From contig JAUXVN010000115.1 in the NCBI GenBank assembly GCA_030684555.1, positions 57,800 through 121,799 on the forward strand: a DNA stretch of 64,000 nt, written 5' to 3'. The notes beneath the pieces are model-generated. The model was not told the origin of the DNA. It was given only the letters and a program-made list of their open reading frames with translations, and searched no databases. Made by a program: the position numbers and the translations under genes. This DNA is from Ignavibacteria bacterium (lineage in GTDB: Bacteria; Bacteroidota; Ignavibacteria; Ignavibacteriales; Ignavibacteriaceae). Position 1 is the stretch's first letter, and every line of letters begins with the position of its first letter. Of this stretch, positions 1-9,269 are shown piece by piece.

Positions 1-968
1 AAAGTGGCTATTTCATTTCCAAGAACATCGAAAATTTTCAAATTCACTAAGAAAGATTGTGTTGAATTTTCCGGTATAGAAAACTTAATTGTCGTAATAG
101 GATTAAATGGGTTTGGATAATTTTGAGCTAAATAAAAAGTGTTTGGTAGATTTTCAATATCCTGAATCGAAGATATAATTTCCGGTATTATAATAGTTTT
201 AGAACCGGGGATAGAAAAAGAACCTAACTGTAAGTAAGTTAGATCAAACACTGTTGATGGAACAATTGATTGAACAATCCATTTTTGAGGAGCAATCCAA
301 ATTGAATCTCTAAGAGTAATTAGGGGAATTGTTAATGCCGGCAATGGCGGAGGCAATGCAACTAAATATGAAACTCTGAATGTTTGGAGGAAGGTTTTAC
401 AATCAAATACTCCGATTTGAGTTTCTAAAGTTTTATCAGCCAATCTTTTTCCCTTTAACTCAAATCTAAGTGGCAAAACAAGTGTGTCGATTGTTAAAGT
501 AGTGTCGAACTGGAAAATTTGATACTCTAAATTAACGGTTGATTGAAATTTATAAATCGGATACCAACCCTCAAATGATTTTATTAGATCATAGAATGAA
601 GATATATCTCCAAAAAGGGAATCAAATCCGGAGGTTAGTGAGTCCAGATTTGGTATTTTGAAAAAGACATTTCCTGTTGAACCATCAAGGTTAATATATG
701 TGGAATCAAGATAAGGCTGGAATGGCAGTGAAGCTTCTGTTCCTGTTTTAGATACAATAATATTTGCTGTTTTATTTTGATATGTCTCTATTGTTGCAAA
801 AGAGTCAGCACCAAAAAATGCGAGAGAATCAATTTCATTATTGAGAGTATCTAAGGGAATGGTTTTAAAATACCAAACATATCCGGTTTCAGTTGGGAAA
901 TACTCATTTGCCTGTTGTGCAAAAGCTTGTATTGAAAACACAATTAATAGTAGATTTAAATATTTCAT
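1..968 (-). CDS. T9SS-sorted secreted protein, 3' end cut by the window edge
   Basis: The frame runs from an ATG at 966-968 to the window edge without a stop, so the last residues are missing. The N-terminus is a typical signal peptide (MKYLNLLLIVFSIQAFAQ). The middle, rich in beta-prone segments with many Asp-Ser-Leu repeats, matches no enzyme family I recognise. The visible C-terminus carries the core of a type IX secretion type A sorting domain (LAQNYPNPFNPITTIKFSIP, then KIFDVLGNEIATL). By family knowledge such proteins cross the inner membrane by Sec and are exported and anchored or released by the T9SS. The downstream neighbour is divided from it by only about 50 bases on the same strand. 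Function unknown; the secretion route is well supported. Confidence 0.85.
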   Translation of the reverse strand, partial: MKYLNLLLIVFSIQAFAQQANEYFPTETGYVWYFKTIPLDTLNNEIDSLAFFGADSFATIETYQNKTANIIVSKTGTEASLPFQPYLDSTYINLDGSTGNVFFKIPNLDSLTSGFDSLFGDISSFYDLIKSFEGWYPIYKFQSTVNLEYQIFQFDTTLTIDTLVLPLRFELKGKRLADKTLETQIGVFDCKTFLQTFRVSYLVALPPPLPALTIPLITLRDSIWIAPQKWIVQSIVPSTVFDLTYLQLGSFSIPGSKTIIIPEIISSIQDIENLPNTFYLAQNYPNPFNPITTIKFSIPENSTQSFLVNLKIFDVLGNEIAT

Positions 969-1017
969 TTCGACCCTAATACTTTCTTATAACTTAATTA
1001 AATATTTTTTTTAGAAA

Positions 1018-3447
1018 TTAATCATTGACTTCAGTTAATGATTGCACGGCTTTTTTAAGTTGTTCTTTTACGAATAACCGTCTTTCGTTTTCATAAATGG
1101 TTTTAAGTTGTGGCAACGCTTCAACTCCTTTGATCTTTATTAGTAACGAAGCCGCTTGATTTCTTACTCTGAAAAATGGATTAGCGAGTCCGGCAGAAAT
1201 AATGTCAATTACTTCTTTTCTATTTGACTGAGACATAACTTCGGCAAAATTTAATATCTCACTTTCATGGAGATAAATTCCGCCTAAATTATGTTTATAA
1301 TTGATATATTCCTTCGCTAATGGTAATGCTCGTGGATCTGCCAGAATAGCAAATCCTTCAAAGGATCCTTTTCTGATAATATTTTGATGCGATATTACAT
1401 TTAGTGCTCGCTGCAAATAAAAATAAGCGCCGGCATCTTTTATTTTTGCTAATGAGACTAATGCTGCCGATCTAACATAGTCATTTTTATCTTTCTCATA
1501 AATTGATTTTAATACTTTATTTACTCTCTCAGCCGGAAAAATTGAAAGAGCTTTAACGGCAGATTCTCGAACTCTTCCATCTCTATCGCTTGTTGCATAA
1601 TAGATGGGATCAAAAACATATTCACCGCCGATATTTTGCAAAGCTTCTAATGCAGCTATTTTTACTCCGTAAAAACGATCTGTTTTAATCGCTTCAAAAA
1701 GAGGGAGAACTGCTTTTTTACTGAATGAAGAAATCAATTGAGCAGTTTCAATTCTTCCATAAATATCATCATCGTTTAATAACTGATAACTAATCTCTTC
1801 AAAATTCCTTGTAAATTCAATTCGGCAGGGGATATTATTGTTTTTATTAAAGCTGAAATAATTTGGATAAGCCGGGGCATCGAATTCGAAAGTCTCTACT
1901 TTTTTTGAGATGAAAATTGTTTTACTATATTTTTCTCTCGCAGAAATATATTCGATCAAAATAGGAGTTTCAAATAGAGGAACAACATTATCAATTTTTT
2001 GAACCTGTTCAATAGTTACAATAAATTTTCTTTTAGAAGGTTCGTAAATTGATGATATTTTGAAAATTGGGTATCCGCCGCTATAAACCCACTGATCAAA
2101 AAACTTTCCTAATTTCTTTTTGCTTACAAATTCGGCAATTGTTTTGAAATTATCTGTATCAGCATTTTTGTATTGATAACGCCTAACATATTCACGAATT
2201 ACATTTTGAAAAACATCATCTCCTAATTGAAAACGAAGGGCATGAAGTATTGCAGCTCCTTTTGAATACGCTCGTCTATCACTTAATTCAAAAGGTATTT
2301 TTTCTTTTATATTATTCGTTTTATCTGAAAAATCAGATTCATCAAATGCTTTCATGTACTCTACATTTTGCTGGTATCTGCGGTAATAAAATTCATTTTT
2401 ACCGTCTGAGTGTTCAAACCATAAATCAGTAAAATATGTTGCAAAACCTTCATTCAACCAACCATGTTTCCAATCGCTGCATGTAACAAGATCGCCAAAC
2501 CATTGATGAGCAAATTCGTGCGCAATAAGTGGATCAGCTGAGTAATTTGGAATTACATTTTCATCATGTAATACTCGTTTATTTAAAGTTGTTGCAGTAA
2601 CATTTTCCATTCCACCGTAAAGAAAATCGTGAACCGTTGTTTGTGCATATCTGTCGTACGGATAGGGGCTGATGTAATCAGAAAAAAAGTTTAACATTTC
2701 GGGAGTTCGGCCGAAAAAAACATGCTCTTTACCCACCCATGCTTTGGGAATATTATATTCAAGATTTATATTTCTTACACTCTCCCGCAGAGTGACAAAT
2801 TCACCGATGACAAGTGAACGGAGATAATTTGAGTGAGGTGTATCAAGTAACCAGGTGTAACTCTTTTGATTTCCATCTAGATTCTTTTCTTCAATTAATC
2901 TTCCGTTACCAATTACAGTATATTTTGAAGGAACTGTTACTTTAGTTTCCATAGTTACTTTATCATCAGGTAAATCATACGCAGGGTACCAATATCTATT
3001 ATTATTCCCTTGTCCTTGCGTCCATATTTGTGAAGGTAAATCTCTTAATTCTTTTGTCGGATGAAAGAAAAGAATTCCGTGTACCGGTTTTGAAGTATAT
3101 TCAATAAATAAAGTTATCGTATCCTTTGTTGATAATTCTTTAAACATTTCGATATAAAGAAAATCATCATCACTTGTAAAAGGAAGTGAGAGTGTATCAA
3201 ACATTACTTTCTTCACTTCAGTAGTTTTTGAATGAAGAATCAGTTTCGTGAATTTCTTTGTTAGTGGAGTAAAAGTAAATTCTTCTTTTCCGGTAACAAC
3301 TGCTTTTTCAAAATGGAAAGATAAATCAAGGAAGATATGGATTTGATCATAATCTCTTGTCTTTTCGTCAAGAACAAACTGCTGACCCTGCAGATTAATA
3401 AAAAGAATCTGATTTATGATAAGTAAAATGAAAATAAAAGTTTTCAT
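1018..3447 (-). CDS. M1-family aminopeptidase with C-terminal HEAT-like repeats, secreted
   Basis: Zinc aminopeptidase that removes N-terminal residues from peptides, probably in the periplasm or outside the cell. The zinc site is complete: HEFAH at residues 310-314 and the third ligand Glu in WLNEGF at 333. A GGMEN substrate-binding motif (278-282) replaces the usual GAMEN. From about residue 560 the chain contains repeated helical units (for example KIAALEALQNIGG, RVRESAVKALSIF, YVRSAALVSLAKI) that read as HEAT repeats, probably a scaffold closing over the active site. I prefer the ATG at 3445-3447 because TAAGGG lies just upstream and it gives a clean signal peptide (MKTFIFILLIINQILF); an upstream ATG at 3486 would add 13 residues. 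There is no T9SS sorting domain, so it is probably periplasmic. Confidence 0.9.
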   Translation of the reverse strand: MKTFIFILLIINQILFINLQGQQFVLDEKTRDYDQIHIFLDLSFHFEKAVVTGKEEFTFTPLTKKFTKLILHSKTTEVKKVMFDTLSLPFTSDDDFLYIEMFKELSTKDTITLFIEYTSKPVHGILFFHPTKELRDLPSQIWTQGQGNNNRYWYPAYDLPDDKVTMETKVTVPSKYTVIGNGRLIEEKNLDGNQKSYTWLLDTPHSNYLRSLVIGEFVTLRESVRNINLEYNIPKAWVGKEHVFFGRTPEMLNFFSDYISPYPYDRYAQTTVHDFLYGGMENVTATTLNKRVLHDENVIPNYSADPLIAHEFAHQWFGDLVTCSDWKHGWLNEGFATYFTDLWFEHSDGKNEFYYRRYQQNVEYMKAFDESDFSDKTNNIKEKIPFELSDRRAYSKGAAILHALRFQLGDDVFQNVIREYVRRYQYKNADTDNFKTIAEFVSKKKLGKFFDQWVYSGGYPIFKISSIYEPSKRKFIVTIEQVQKIDNVVPLFETPILIEYISAREKYSKTIFISKKVETFEFDAPAYPNYFSFNKNNNIPCRIEFTRNFEEISYQLLNDDDIYGRIETAQLISSFSKKAVLPLFEAIKTDRFYGVKIAALEALQNIGGEYVFDPIYYATSDRDGRVRESAVKALSIFPAERVNKVLKSIYEKDKNDYVRSAALVSLAKIKDAGAYFYLQRALNVISHQNIIRKGSFEGFAILADPRALPLAKEYINYKHNLGGIYLHESEILNFAEVMSQSNRKEVIDIISAGLANPFFRVRNQAASLLIKIKGVEALPQLKTIYENERRLFVKEQLKKAVQSLTEVND

Positions 3448-3515
3448 GAACGCCCTTATTATTTCACGAAAAATACTTAATAGCATTTAGAAGATTAAGT
3501 TGTTATTCAAAAATA

Positions 3516-5030
3516 TTATTTAGCCGGAACAGCCCATTCCGGAAATTGTGTAAGATTAATTTCAAATATCAGTGTTCCGAATAAATAAACAAAAAGTGAA
3601 ATTACAATAATACCAATTAGATTCAACAGTATACCGGCTTTAACCATTTCACTTATTTTAATTCTGTTACTTGCAAAAATAACTGCATTAGGCGGAGTTG
3701 CTACCGGAAGCATAAAAGCCATAGAAGCAGATATTGTTGCGTTCATCATCAATAATAAAGGATTTAAGCCGAGAGCAACTGAAATAGATGCAAGAATTGG
3801 AAGAATCATTTCCGCAGTTGCAGTGTTGGATGTTAATTCAGTGAGGAATGTTATTCCACTCCCAACTGAAAGCATTAAATAAAATGGATTAAAACCCTTC
3901 ATAGCTGCAAACTGATTCCCGATGCTTTCTGATAGTCCGCTAACAATAAAACCCTTAGCGAGTGCAAATCCGCCGCCAAATAATAAAATAATTCCCCATG
4001 GTACTTTTTGAAAAATTTTGTGATCGATAAGCATTTTATGGTCTGAATTATTTTTTGTTGGAATAACAAAAAGAATCAACGCCATTCCAATTGCAACTGT
4101 TCCGTCATTAATGAATTCGGGATTACTAAATAAAGTTGACCAGCCCGGTAAAACCGCAAAGCCCAGATTTAAAGATGATCTGAAAATCCATAGTAAAGCA
4201 GTAAAAAGAAAAACTAATCCAACCGATTTTTCTTCAAAACTTATTTTTCCCAAAGATGAATATTGTTCTAAAATAACTTCACGTTTTAGACTAAGTTCCT
4301 TTGGAATTCTATAAAGCACCTTTGTTAATAAGAACCATGTTGAAGTAAACATAATTATACTGATAGGGAACACCATCTGAATCCAGTTTGCAAAAGAAAT
4401 TTCGGGTGCAGAAGGAAATATTATGTGTAATATTCTGACAAATGATAAATTTGGTGGTGTCCCAATTAAAGTTGTTATTCCGCCAATCGAACAACTATAA
4501 GCAATTCCTAATAAAATGCCAACGGTTAAATTATGAGCTTTTTCAACAGAACTGTTTTCTTCGATTTCGTTAATTATAGCTAAACCGATCGGAAGCATCA
4601 TAACCGCTGTAGCTGTGTTGGAAATCCACATTGATAAAAATGCAGATGCAGTCATAAAACCAAGCACGATTGAATTTGGTTTACCACCAAACAAAAGAAT
4701 TATTCTTAAAGCGATTCTTTTATGGAAATTCCATTTCTCCATTGATAACGCTATAATAAATCCACCGAGAAATAAAAATATAGTTGAATTGATATATGAA
4801 GAAGCAATTTGCTCACCATTAAAAATTCCTAAAGTAGGGAAGAGAATCAACGGAAGAAGTGATGTTGCAGCTAATGGAATAGCCTCAGTAATCCACCAAA
4901 CAGCCATTAAAAAAGCAACTGCCGCCATTCGTGTAGTATCTGGATTTTGTGGATTTAATTCAAAAATGAATAGAATTAAGACCGCTCCAATAATTCCTAC
5001 CGCAAATCCGATTTTTTGTTTAAGATTCAT
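3516..5030 (-). CDS. DASS-family sodium/dicarboxylate or anion symporter
   Basis: Inner-membrane transporter of the divalent anion:sodium symporter family (SLC13/CitT/NadC type), about 504 residues with roughly a dozen hydrophobic segments. Family hallmarks visible are WWITEAIPLAATSLLPL near residue 45, ISNTATAVMMLP near 135, a second LTSNTATAEMILP near 400 (the two inverted SNT substrate loops) and a VATPPNAVIFAS segment near 450. By family, likely substrates are C4-dicarboxylates such as succinate, citrate, or sulfate; the sequence does not decide. The gap to the aminopeptidase gene downstream is about 70 bases, so they may be co-transcribed, though no functional link is evident. Confidence 0.9.
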   Translation of the reverse strand: MNLKQKIGFAVGIIGAVLILFIFELNPQNPDTTRMAAVAFLMAVWWITEAIPLAATSLLPLILFPTLGIFNGEQIASSYINSTIFLFLGGFIIALSMEKWNFHKRIALRIILLFGGKPNSIVLGFMTASAFLSMWISNTATAVMMLPIGLAIINEIEENSSVEKAHNLTVGILLGIAYSCSIGGITTLIGTPPNLSFVRILHIIFPSAPEISFANWIQMVFPISIIMFTSTWFLLTKVLYRIPKELSLKREVILEQYSSLGKISFEEKSVGLVFLFTALLWIFRSSLNLGFAVLPGWSTLFSNPEFINDGTVAIGMALILFVIPTKNNSDHKMLIDHKIFQKVPWGIILLFGGGFALAKGFIVSGLSESIGNQFAAMKGFNPFYLMLSVGSGITFLTELTSNTATAEMILPILASISVALGLNPLLLMMNATISASMAFMLPVATPPNAVIFASNRIKISEMVKAGILLNLIGIIVISLFVYLFGTLIFEINLTQFPEWAVPAK

Positions 5031-5348
5031 TTACCCGATTTTATTTTACGGCTTTTAACTTAGCTAAAAATTTTCACTTACTGAAATATTTTTACTTCAT
5101 ATTAACAACTTGTTTTGAAAACAGATTCTGAAATTCATTGGAATCAGTGAGAATGAAAATTTGTATCATGCAGTTCGCCAGTGGCGAATTGACCCAGCAT
5201 CTTCTCTTTAATAAAATATTTTTACATTCCTTTAGAATAAAATAAAAGAAAAATTAATGCTGATGTAATTTGTTACCTATAAATTAAAAAATTTTTGTAC
5301 GGATGTAGTATGTTTGCATATATTCGTAAAAAGAAAATTGAGGATTTT
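5031..5348. other. Intergenic region between divergent genes
   Basis: About 318 bases separate the divergent symporter and DJ-1/PfpI genes. It holds one copy of the dispersed palindromic repeat (5117-5203) and must contain both promoters. I cannot assign -35/-10 boxes with confidence in this AT-rich sequence. Confidence 0.5.
5117..5203. repeat. Dispersed intergenic palindromic repeat, copy 1 (degenerate)
   Basis: Begins with GAAAACAGATTCTGAAA, matching the copy near 35810. It contains a hairpin TTCGCC-AGT-GGCGAA (5174-5188) and ends with a CAGCATCTT tail like those near 23925 and 35782. Compared with the other copies the ATTCTGA arm is partly eroded (GAATCAGTGAGAATGA). Confidence 0.6.
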
Positions 5349-5870
5349 ATGAAACTTACCGGAAAAAGAATCTTAATGTTTGTTGATAACATTTATGAAG
5401 ACCTTGAATTGTTGTATCCAAAATATCGCTTAATTGAAGAAGGGGCAGAAGTTATTGTTGCAGGATCTGAAGCAGGAAAAGTGTATCTCGGTAAACACGG
5501 TTATCCCGTCAAATCAGATGCTTGTTATGATGAATTAAAATCAGATGATTTTGATGCACTTGTAATTCCTGGTGGATTTGCGCCTGACAAACTTAGACGT
5601 TCAGATAATGTACTAACTCTTACAAAAGAAATCTTTGAACAAGGTAAACTCGTCGCACATATTTGTCATGCTGGCTGGATTCCAATTTCTGCAAAAATAA
5701 TGAATGGTTATACAACAACATCAACTCCGGGGATAAAGGACGATTTAATTAATGCCGGAGCAAAATGGATAAATAAATCAGTAGTGATTGATAGAAATAT
5801 GATTTCATCACAAAAACCTGATGATTTACCCGATTTCTGCAAAGCAATAATCGAGTATTTAAGTAAGTAG
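5349..5870 (+). CDS. DJ-1/PfpI-family protein (putative glyoxalase/deglycase or protease)
   Basis: Small cytosolic protein of the DJ-1/PfpI superfamily, 173 residues. The nucleophile elbow is visible as AHICHAGW (Cys around residue 102, preceded by His). The conserved acidic residue of these enzymes is probably a Glu in YRLIEEGAEV near the N-terminus. The TPGIKDDLINAGAKW stretch is typical of the PfpI/YhbO branch. Members have been described as proteases, glyoxalase III or protein/nucleotide deglycases, so the exact activity is uncertain. I chose the ATG at 5349, preceded by TTGAGGA, over an upstream ATG at 5295 whose extra 18 residues are Lys-rich and unlike family N-termini. Confidence 0.88.
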   Translation: MKLTGKRILMFVDNIYEDLELLYPKYRLIEEGAEVIVAGSEAGKVYLGKHGYPVKSDACYDELKSDDFDALVIPGGFAPDKLRRSDNVLTLTKEIFEQGKLVAHICHAGWIPISAKIMNGYTTTSTPGIKDDLINAGAKWINKSVVIDRNMISSQKPDDLPDFCKAIIEYLSK

Positions 5871-5905
5871 TTCGATGGAATATCAATAAATAAAAGTAAG
5901 CAATC

Positions 5906-7384
5906 ATGCAAAAATTTCTTTTTATAATTTTTTTAATCAGCATAATTGGTTGTAAAGAAGATTCTCAATCTCCTTTATTATCAATTCCGAATAACGGTTA
6001 TGAAACAAAAGAAGTCGCAGATATAATTTCAAAAAATTGTGCGACTTCAGGCTGCCATACCGGAAATAATCCGGTTCATGCACTCTCTTTTGATACATAC
6101 GAATTAATGAAAAAAGGCTCTATCGGAAGAGGACTCGACGATTCAATAAATCATGGGCATAACTCTTTTGAAAAAATTTCTCATGGAGATGAGCCTTATG
6201 GCGGCGAAGCTGCTATTCCATTTCATCCTGAAGAAAGCTTGATGTTCAGATTGATTAATGGAACGGTAGACGAACCGTTATATTCAATGCCATATCTTCG
6301 ACAAAAAATATCAAACAATGATATCGAAACGATTAGGCAGTGGATATTAAACGGTGCAAAAAATAATTCCGGTGAAGTGTTATATAAATCAAATCAAAAT
6401 TCAGTTTATGTAGCGAATCAAGGAGGAGATAAAATATCAGTAATAGATCCAGAATTAAAACTTGTCACAGGAATTATCAATTTGAATTTCATTCCAAATT
6501 TTATTGAAGCTCCTCACAATATTCAAATTAGAGACGATTATGTATATGTCTCATTAATTGCTTCAGGAAGATTCTTAAAAATCAATCGCGCTACAAATGA
6601 AGTTGTTTCCTCTGTTGATAATCTTGTATATCCGGGTATGATTCTTATTTCCCAAAATGGAGAGATTGCATATGTTTCAAAATCGTCAACAGCTGTTGGT
6701 TCTTACCAGGATATTTACAAAATAAATACATTATCTATGACATTAGTTGATACAATTCTGATTCCTATTTCTGGAATTCCTCATGCAATTGCAATCTCGA
6801 ACGATGGTCTGACTTTATTTGTTGCAAATCTTACAAGAGATAGAATTTATTTTATTGATACTGAAACAAAAGAGATTAGACAATCAATCACCTTGTCGAA
6901 TGGAACAACTTCCGAATTTGCACCGATGCATATTTATCTGAATCCTGACGGGAAAGAGCTTATTGTTTCTTGTATGAATAAAGATGTAGTTTTAATAATA
7001 GATACAGAAACAGGAACCATCAAACAATCAATACCTGTCGCATCTCATCCAATGCAAATGGCTTTAAGTTCAGCGGGAAATAAACTATATGTTACATCAA
7101 TGCATGAACCAAAAATTACAATTTTAAATAAAAATGGTGGAAACTGGTCAGTGACGGGTGTAATCGAACACAAAGCATTTGTAATGCTATATGGCGTCGA
7201 TCTAAGTATTGACGATAAATATTTATATGTTACAAGTTCAAATCAAATTAACGGTTATAAACCAAGATATAAAATTCAGGGAATGAATCGTGCTTCAAAT
7301 GTTTGTGTGATTGAAACACAATCAAATGAAGTTGTTAAAATAATTGATGTCGATTCTTACGCAACCGGAATTACAGCAAGGTAA
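5906..7384 (+). CDS. Lipoprotein with c-type heme motif and YVTN-type beta-propeller
   Basis: Predicted lipoprotein of 492 residues with signal sequence and lipobox ending in SIIGC (Cys at about 16). An N-terminal cytochrome-like domain (about residues 30-155) has NCATSGCHTG, a CX4CH heme-binding motif, and a plausible distal Met in SMPYLRQKISNNDIETIRQW. The rest (about 165-490) is a seven-bladed-type propeller with repeated units such as VYVANQGGDKISVIDPE, FVANLTRDRIYFIDTETKE and VSCMNKDVVLIIDTETG. Such fusions are thought to act in periplasmic or surface electron transfer or binding; the role here is not shown. CoaD follows 11 bases later but is unlikely to be functionally linked. Confidence 0.85.
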   Translation: MQKFLFIIFLISIIGCKEDSQSPLLSIPNNGYETKEVADIISKNCATSGCHTGNNPVHALSFDTYELMKKGSIGRGLDDSINHGHNSFEKISHGDEPYGGEAAIPFHPEESLMFRLINGTVDEPLYSMPYLRQKISNNDIETIRQWILNGAKNNSGEVLYKSNQNSVYVANQGGDKISVIDPELKLVTGIINLNFIPNFIEAPHNIQIRDDYVYVSLIASGRFLKINRATNEVVSSVDNLVYPGMILISQNGEIAYVSKSSTAVGSYQDIYKINTLSMTLVDTILIPISGIPHAIAISNDGLTLFVANLTRDRIYFIDTETKEIRQSITLSNGTTSEFAPMHIYLNPDGKELIVSCMNKDVVLIIDTETGTIKQSIPVASHPMQMALSSAGNKLYVTSMHEPKITILNKNGGNWSVTGVIEHKAFVMLYGVDLSIDDKYLYVTSSNQINGYKPRYKIQGMNRASNVCVIETQSNEVVKIIDVDSYATGITAR

Positions 7385-7395
7385 AGGAATACATT

Positions 7396-7878
7396 ATGGA
7401 AAAATTAGCAATTTATCCCGGAACATTTGATCCGGTTACAAACGGACACATAGACATAATTTTAAGAGCATCAGAATTATTTGATAAAGTAGTTGTTACT
7501 GTTGCCAGAAATCTTTCAAAACAACCACTTTTTACAACAGATGAACGTGTCGCACTGTTAATTGAGAGTTTAAAAGACTTTAAGAATGTAACAGTTGATT
7601 CATTCGATGGATTGGTAGTTGACCATGCCCACGCTGTAAATGCAAGTGCGATAATTAGAGGTTTACGTGCCGTAAGCGATTTTGAATATGAATTTCAAAT
7701 GGCATTAATGAACAGAAAGTTAGCTGAAGATATTACAACTGTATTTTTAATGCCTAATGAAAAATATACTTATCTGAATTCATCAATAGTAAGAAATCTC
7801 GCTGAATTTGGAAGTGATGTAAGTGAGTTCGTTCCAAAAGTTGTTGTAAATGCATTAAAGGAAAAGATGCGTAGGTAA
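7396..7878 (+). CDS. coaD: Phosphopantetheine adenylyltransferase
   Basis: Catalyses the fourth step of coenzyme A synthesis, joining ATP and 4'-phosphopantetheine to give dephospho-CoA. At 160 residues it has the usual CoaD length. The nucleotidyltransferase signature is clear: YPGTFDPVTNGHIDI (residues 7-21, containing the TxGH-type TNGH motif). RGLRAVSDFEYEFQMALMN lies in the middle and the second signature region YLNSSIVRNLAEFG near residue 125. It sits 4 bases upstream of the thioesterase gene, so the two are probably co-transcribed, which makes sense as both act in CoA/acyl carrier metabolism. Confidence 0.97.
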   Translation: MEKLAIYPGTFDPVTNGHIDIILRASELFDKVVVTVARNLSKQPLFTTDERVALLIESLKDFKNVTVDSFDGLVVDHAHAVNASAIIRGLRAVSDFEYEFQMALMNRKLAEDITTVFLMPNEKYTYLNSSIVRNLAEFGSDVSEFVPKVVVNALKEKMRR

Positions 7879-7882
7879 AAGT

Positions 7883-8626
7883 ATGTTTGAAAAAAAATAT
7901 GAATTAAGATATTTTGAAATGGATAAACAGGGTTATGCATCTCCAACAACAATAGTTACACTTTTACAAGAAGCTGTTGCGGATCATTGTTTATCAATTG
8001 ATTATGGTTTATATGATTTGAATAATCAAAATATTGGTTGGGTTTTATTAGCCGGATATTTACAGATGGAACGATACCCACTCTATAAAGAAAAAATTAC
8101 TATTCGAACATGGATTTCCAAATATTCAACAATCAAAGGTGAAAGAGAAAATCTTATATTTGATGAAGAGGGTAAAATAATAGGGCGGGGAAAAGGGTTA
8201 TGGTTGTTCTTCGATATAAAAAGACGAAGACCAGTTAGAGTTTATGAAGATATTATAGATAAATGGAAAACTTATCCTGAAGAAAGTATTATTTATGATA
8301 TCACTACAAAAATTGAACCGATAGAATTTGCGGAACATAAAAAAAGTTTTCTTGTCCATAGATATGATTTAGATTCAAATAGACACGTAAATAATCTAAG
8401 ATATTTACAATGGCTTCTTGAAACCATCCCAGATGAAATAATTGATAACTATTTTCTCCATTCAATTGATGGTCGTTATATTAGCGAGGCTCAATATGGC
8501 CACACGGTTGAATCATTATCAGAAAATAAAAGGAACACGTTAAACTTCACGCATACAATAATTGATAAAGATAGTAATAAAATCTGTGCAACCGGAAGAA
8601 CCGTTTGGAAAAAGAGGAGTTTGTGA
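7883..8626 (+). CDS. Acyl-ACP thioesterase family protein (tandem hot-dog)
   Basis: Probably hydrolyses fatty acyl-ACP to free fatty acid in the cytosol. The 247-residue protein has two hot-dog halves. The first starts YELRYFEMDKQGYASPTTIV, with the LLQEAVADHC helix and a WVLLAGYLQMERYP strand. The second starts with VHRYDLDSNRHVNNLRYLQW, where the Asn-His pair (RHVNN) matches the catalytic region of plant-type FatA/FatB and their bacterial relatives. Length and layout fit bacterial members. It follows coaD closely and is followed by a strong hairpin terminator. Confidence 0.88.
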   Translation: MFEKKYELRYFEMDKQGYASPTTIVTLLQEAVADHCLSIDYGLYDLNNQNIGWVLLAGYLQMERYPLYKEKITIRTWISKYSTIKGERENLIFDEEGKIIGRGKGLWLFFDIKRRRPVRVYEDIIDKWKTYPEESIIYDITTKIEPIEFAEHKKSFLVHRYDLDSNRHVNNLRYLQWLLETIPDEIIDNYFLHSIDGRYISEAQYGHTVESLSENKRNTLNFTHTIIDKDSNKICATGRTVWKKRSL

Positions 8627-8744
8627 TTTAGATGGAATCAAATTAGAATCCACAATCCATTTTATAAATTTAACTTAAGCCCATTCGTGTTGTTTTTAAT
8701 AATATTAATAGTTCTTCTAATAATTTAAAGTGAGTAAAACAAAA

Positions 8745-8773
8745 AAAAGCGAAAACAAGCTGTTTTCGCTTTT
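8745..8773. terminator. Bidirectional intrinsic terminator
   Basis: A perfect 13-bp stem (8745-8757 with 8761-8773) with a 3-base AGC loop is flanked by A and T runs on both sides. It can end the thioesterase transcript on the plus strand and the tRNA transcript on the minus strand. Confidence 0.85.
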
Positions 8774-8781
8774 AAGAAGAG

Positions 8782-8855
8782 TGGGCTCGGAAGGACTTGA
8801 ACCTCCGACCCGCTGATTATGAGTCAGCTGCTCTAACCAACTGAGCTACGAGCCC
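8782..8855 (-). tRNA. tRNA-Met (CAT), elongator type
   Basis: Reads on the minus strand as a complete cloverleaf. The acceptor stem GGGCTCG pairs with CGAGCCC, and the D arm is AGCTCAGTTGGTTAGAGC. The anticodon stem-loop is CTGACTCATAATCAG with anticodon CAT, followed by a GTTCAAG-type T loop and discriminator A. CCA is not encoded. The D-arm and anticodon arm resemble the elongator tRNA-Met of E. coli rather than initiator tRNA (normal first base pair) or the tRNA-Ile(CAT) pattern, though Ile2 cannot be fully excluded. Confidence 0.93.
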
Positions 8856-9269
8856 TAAATGTTATTCAAAATTTTGAATGACAAAGCTAAAATTATTTTT
8901 CAATTTATGCAAGGAGATTTATCTACAAAATAACTTCAATTTTCGATAAGTTAAAATTAATCTGCAAAGTGAATGATTATTAATCAATTACGATACCGAA
9001 ATGTTCATCATTTAAATAAAAAAAAAATTGATTCTTACATGAATATTCGACAGATTTATAGTGTTAATGATTAACATTATTTGTTCAATAAATTAAGTGG
9101 TGGCAGAAATAACTTAAAATGGAAATAATAATCCTCATTTAGTGTCACTCACATAATGTATTAATTAATGAGTCGCTACATCTAATATTATTTTGCCGAA
9201 TACATGTAAATAAAGAATAGTAGTTGAGCAGACTCAAAAACAAACAACTTTATTAATAAGGGACTAATT
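8856..9269. other. Intergenic region upstream of T9SS beta-helix gene
   Basis: About 410 AT-rich bases with no credible ORF. They hold a perfect inverted repeat TGTTAA-TGA-TTAACA (9062-9076), a possible binding site for an unknown regulator. The start codon of the next gene is preceded by AATAAGGGACTAATT, which carries its ribosome site. Nothing else is assignable. Confidence 0.4.

Noticed and set aside
4615..5058. Open frame opposite the DASS symporter
   Set aside because: Symporter motifs on the minus strand are clear; this frame lacks features.
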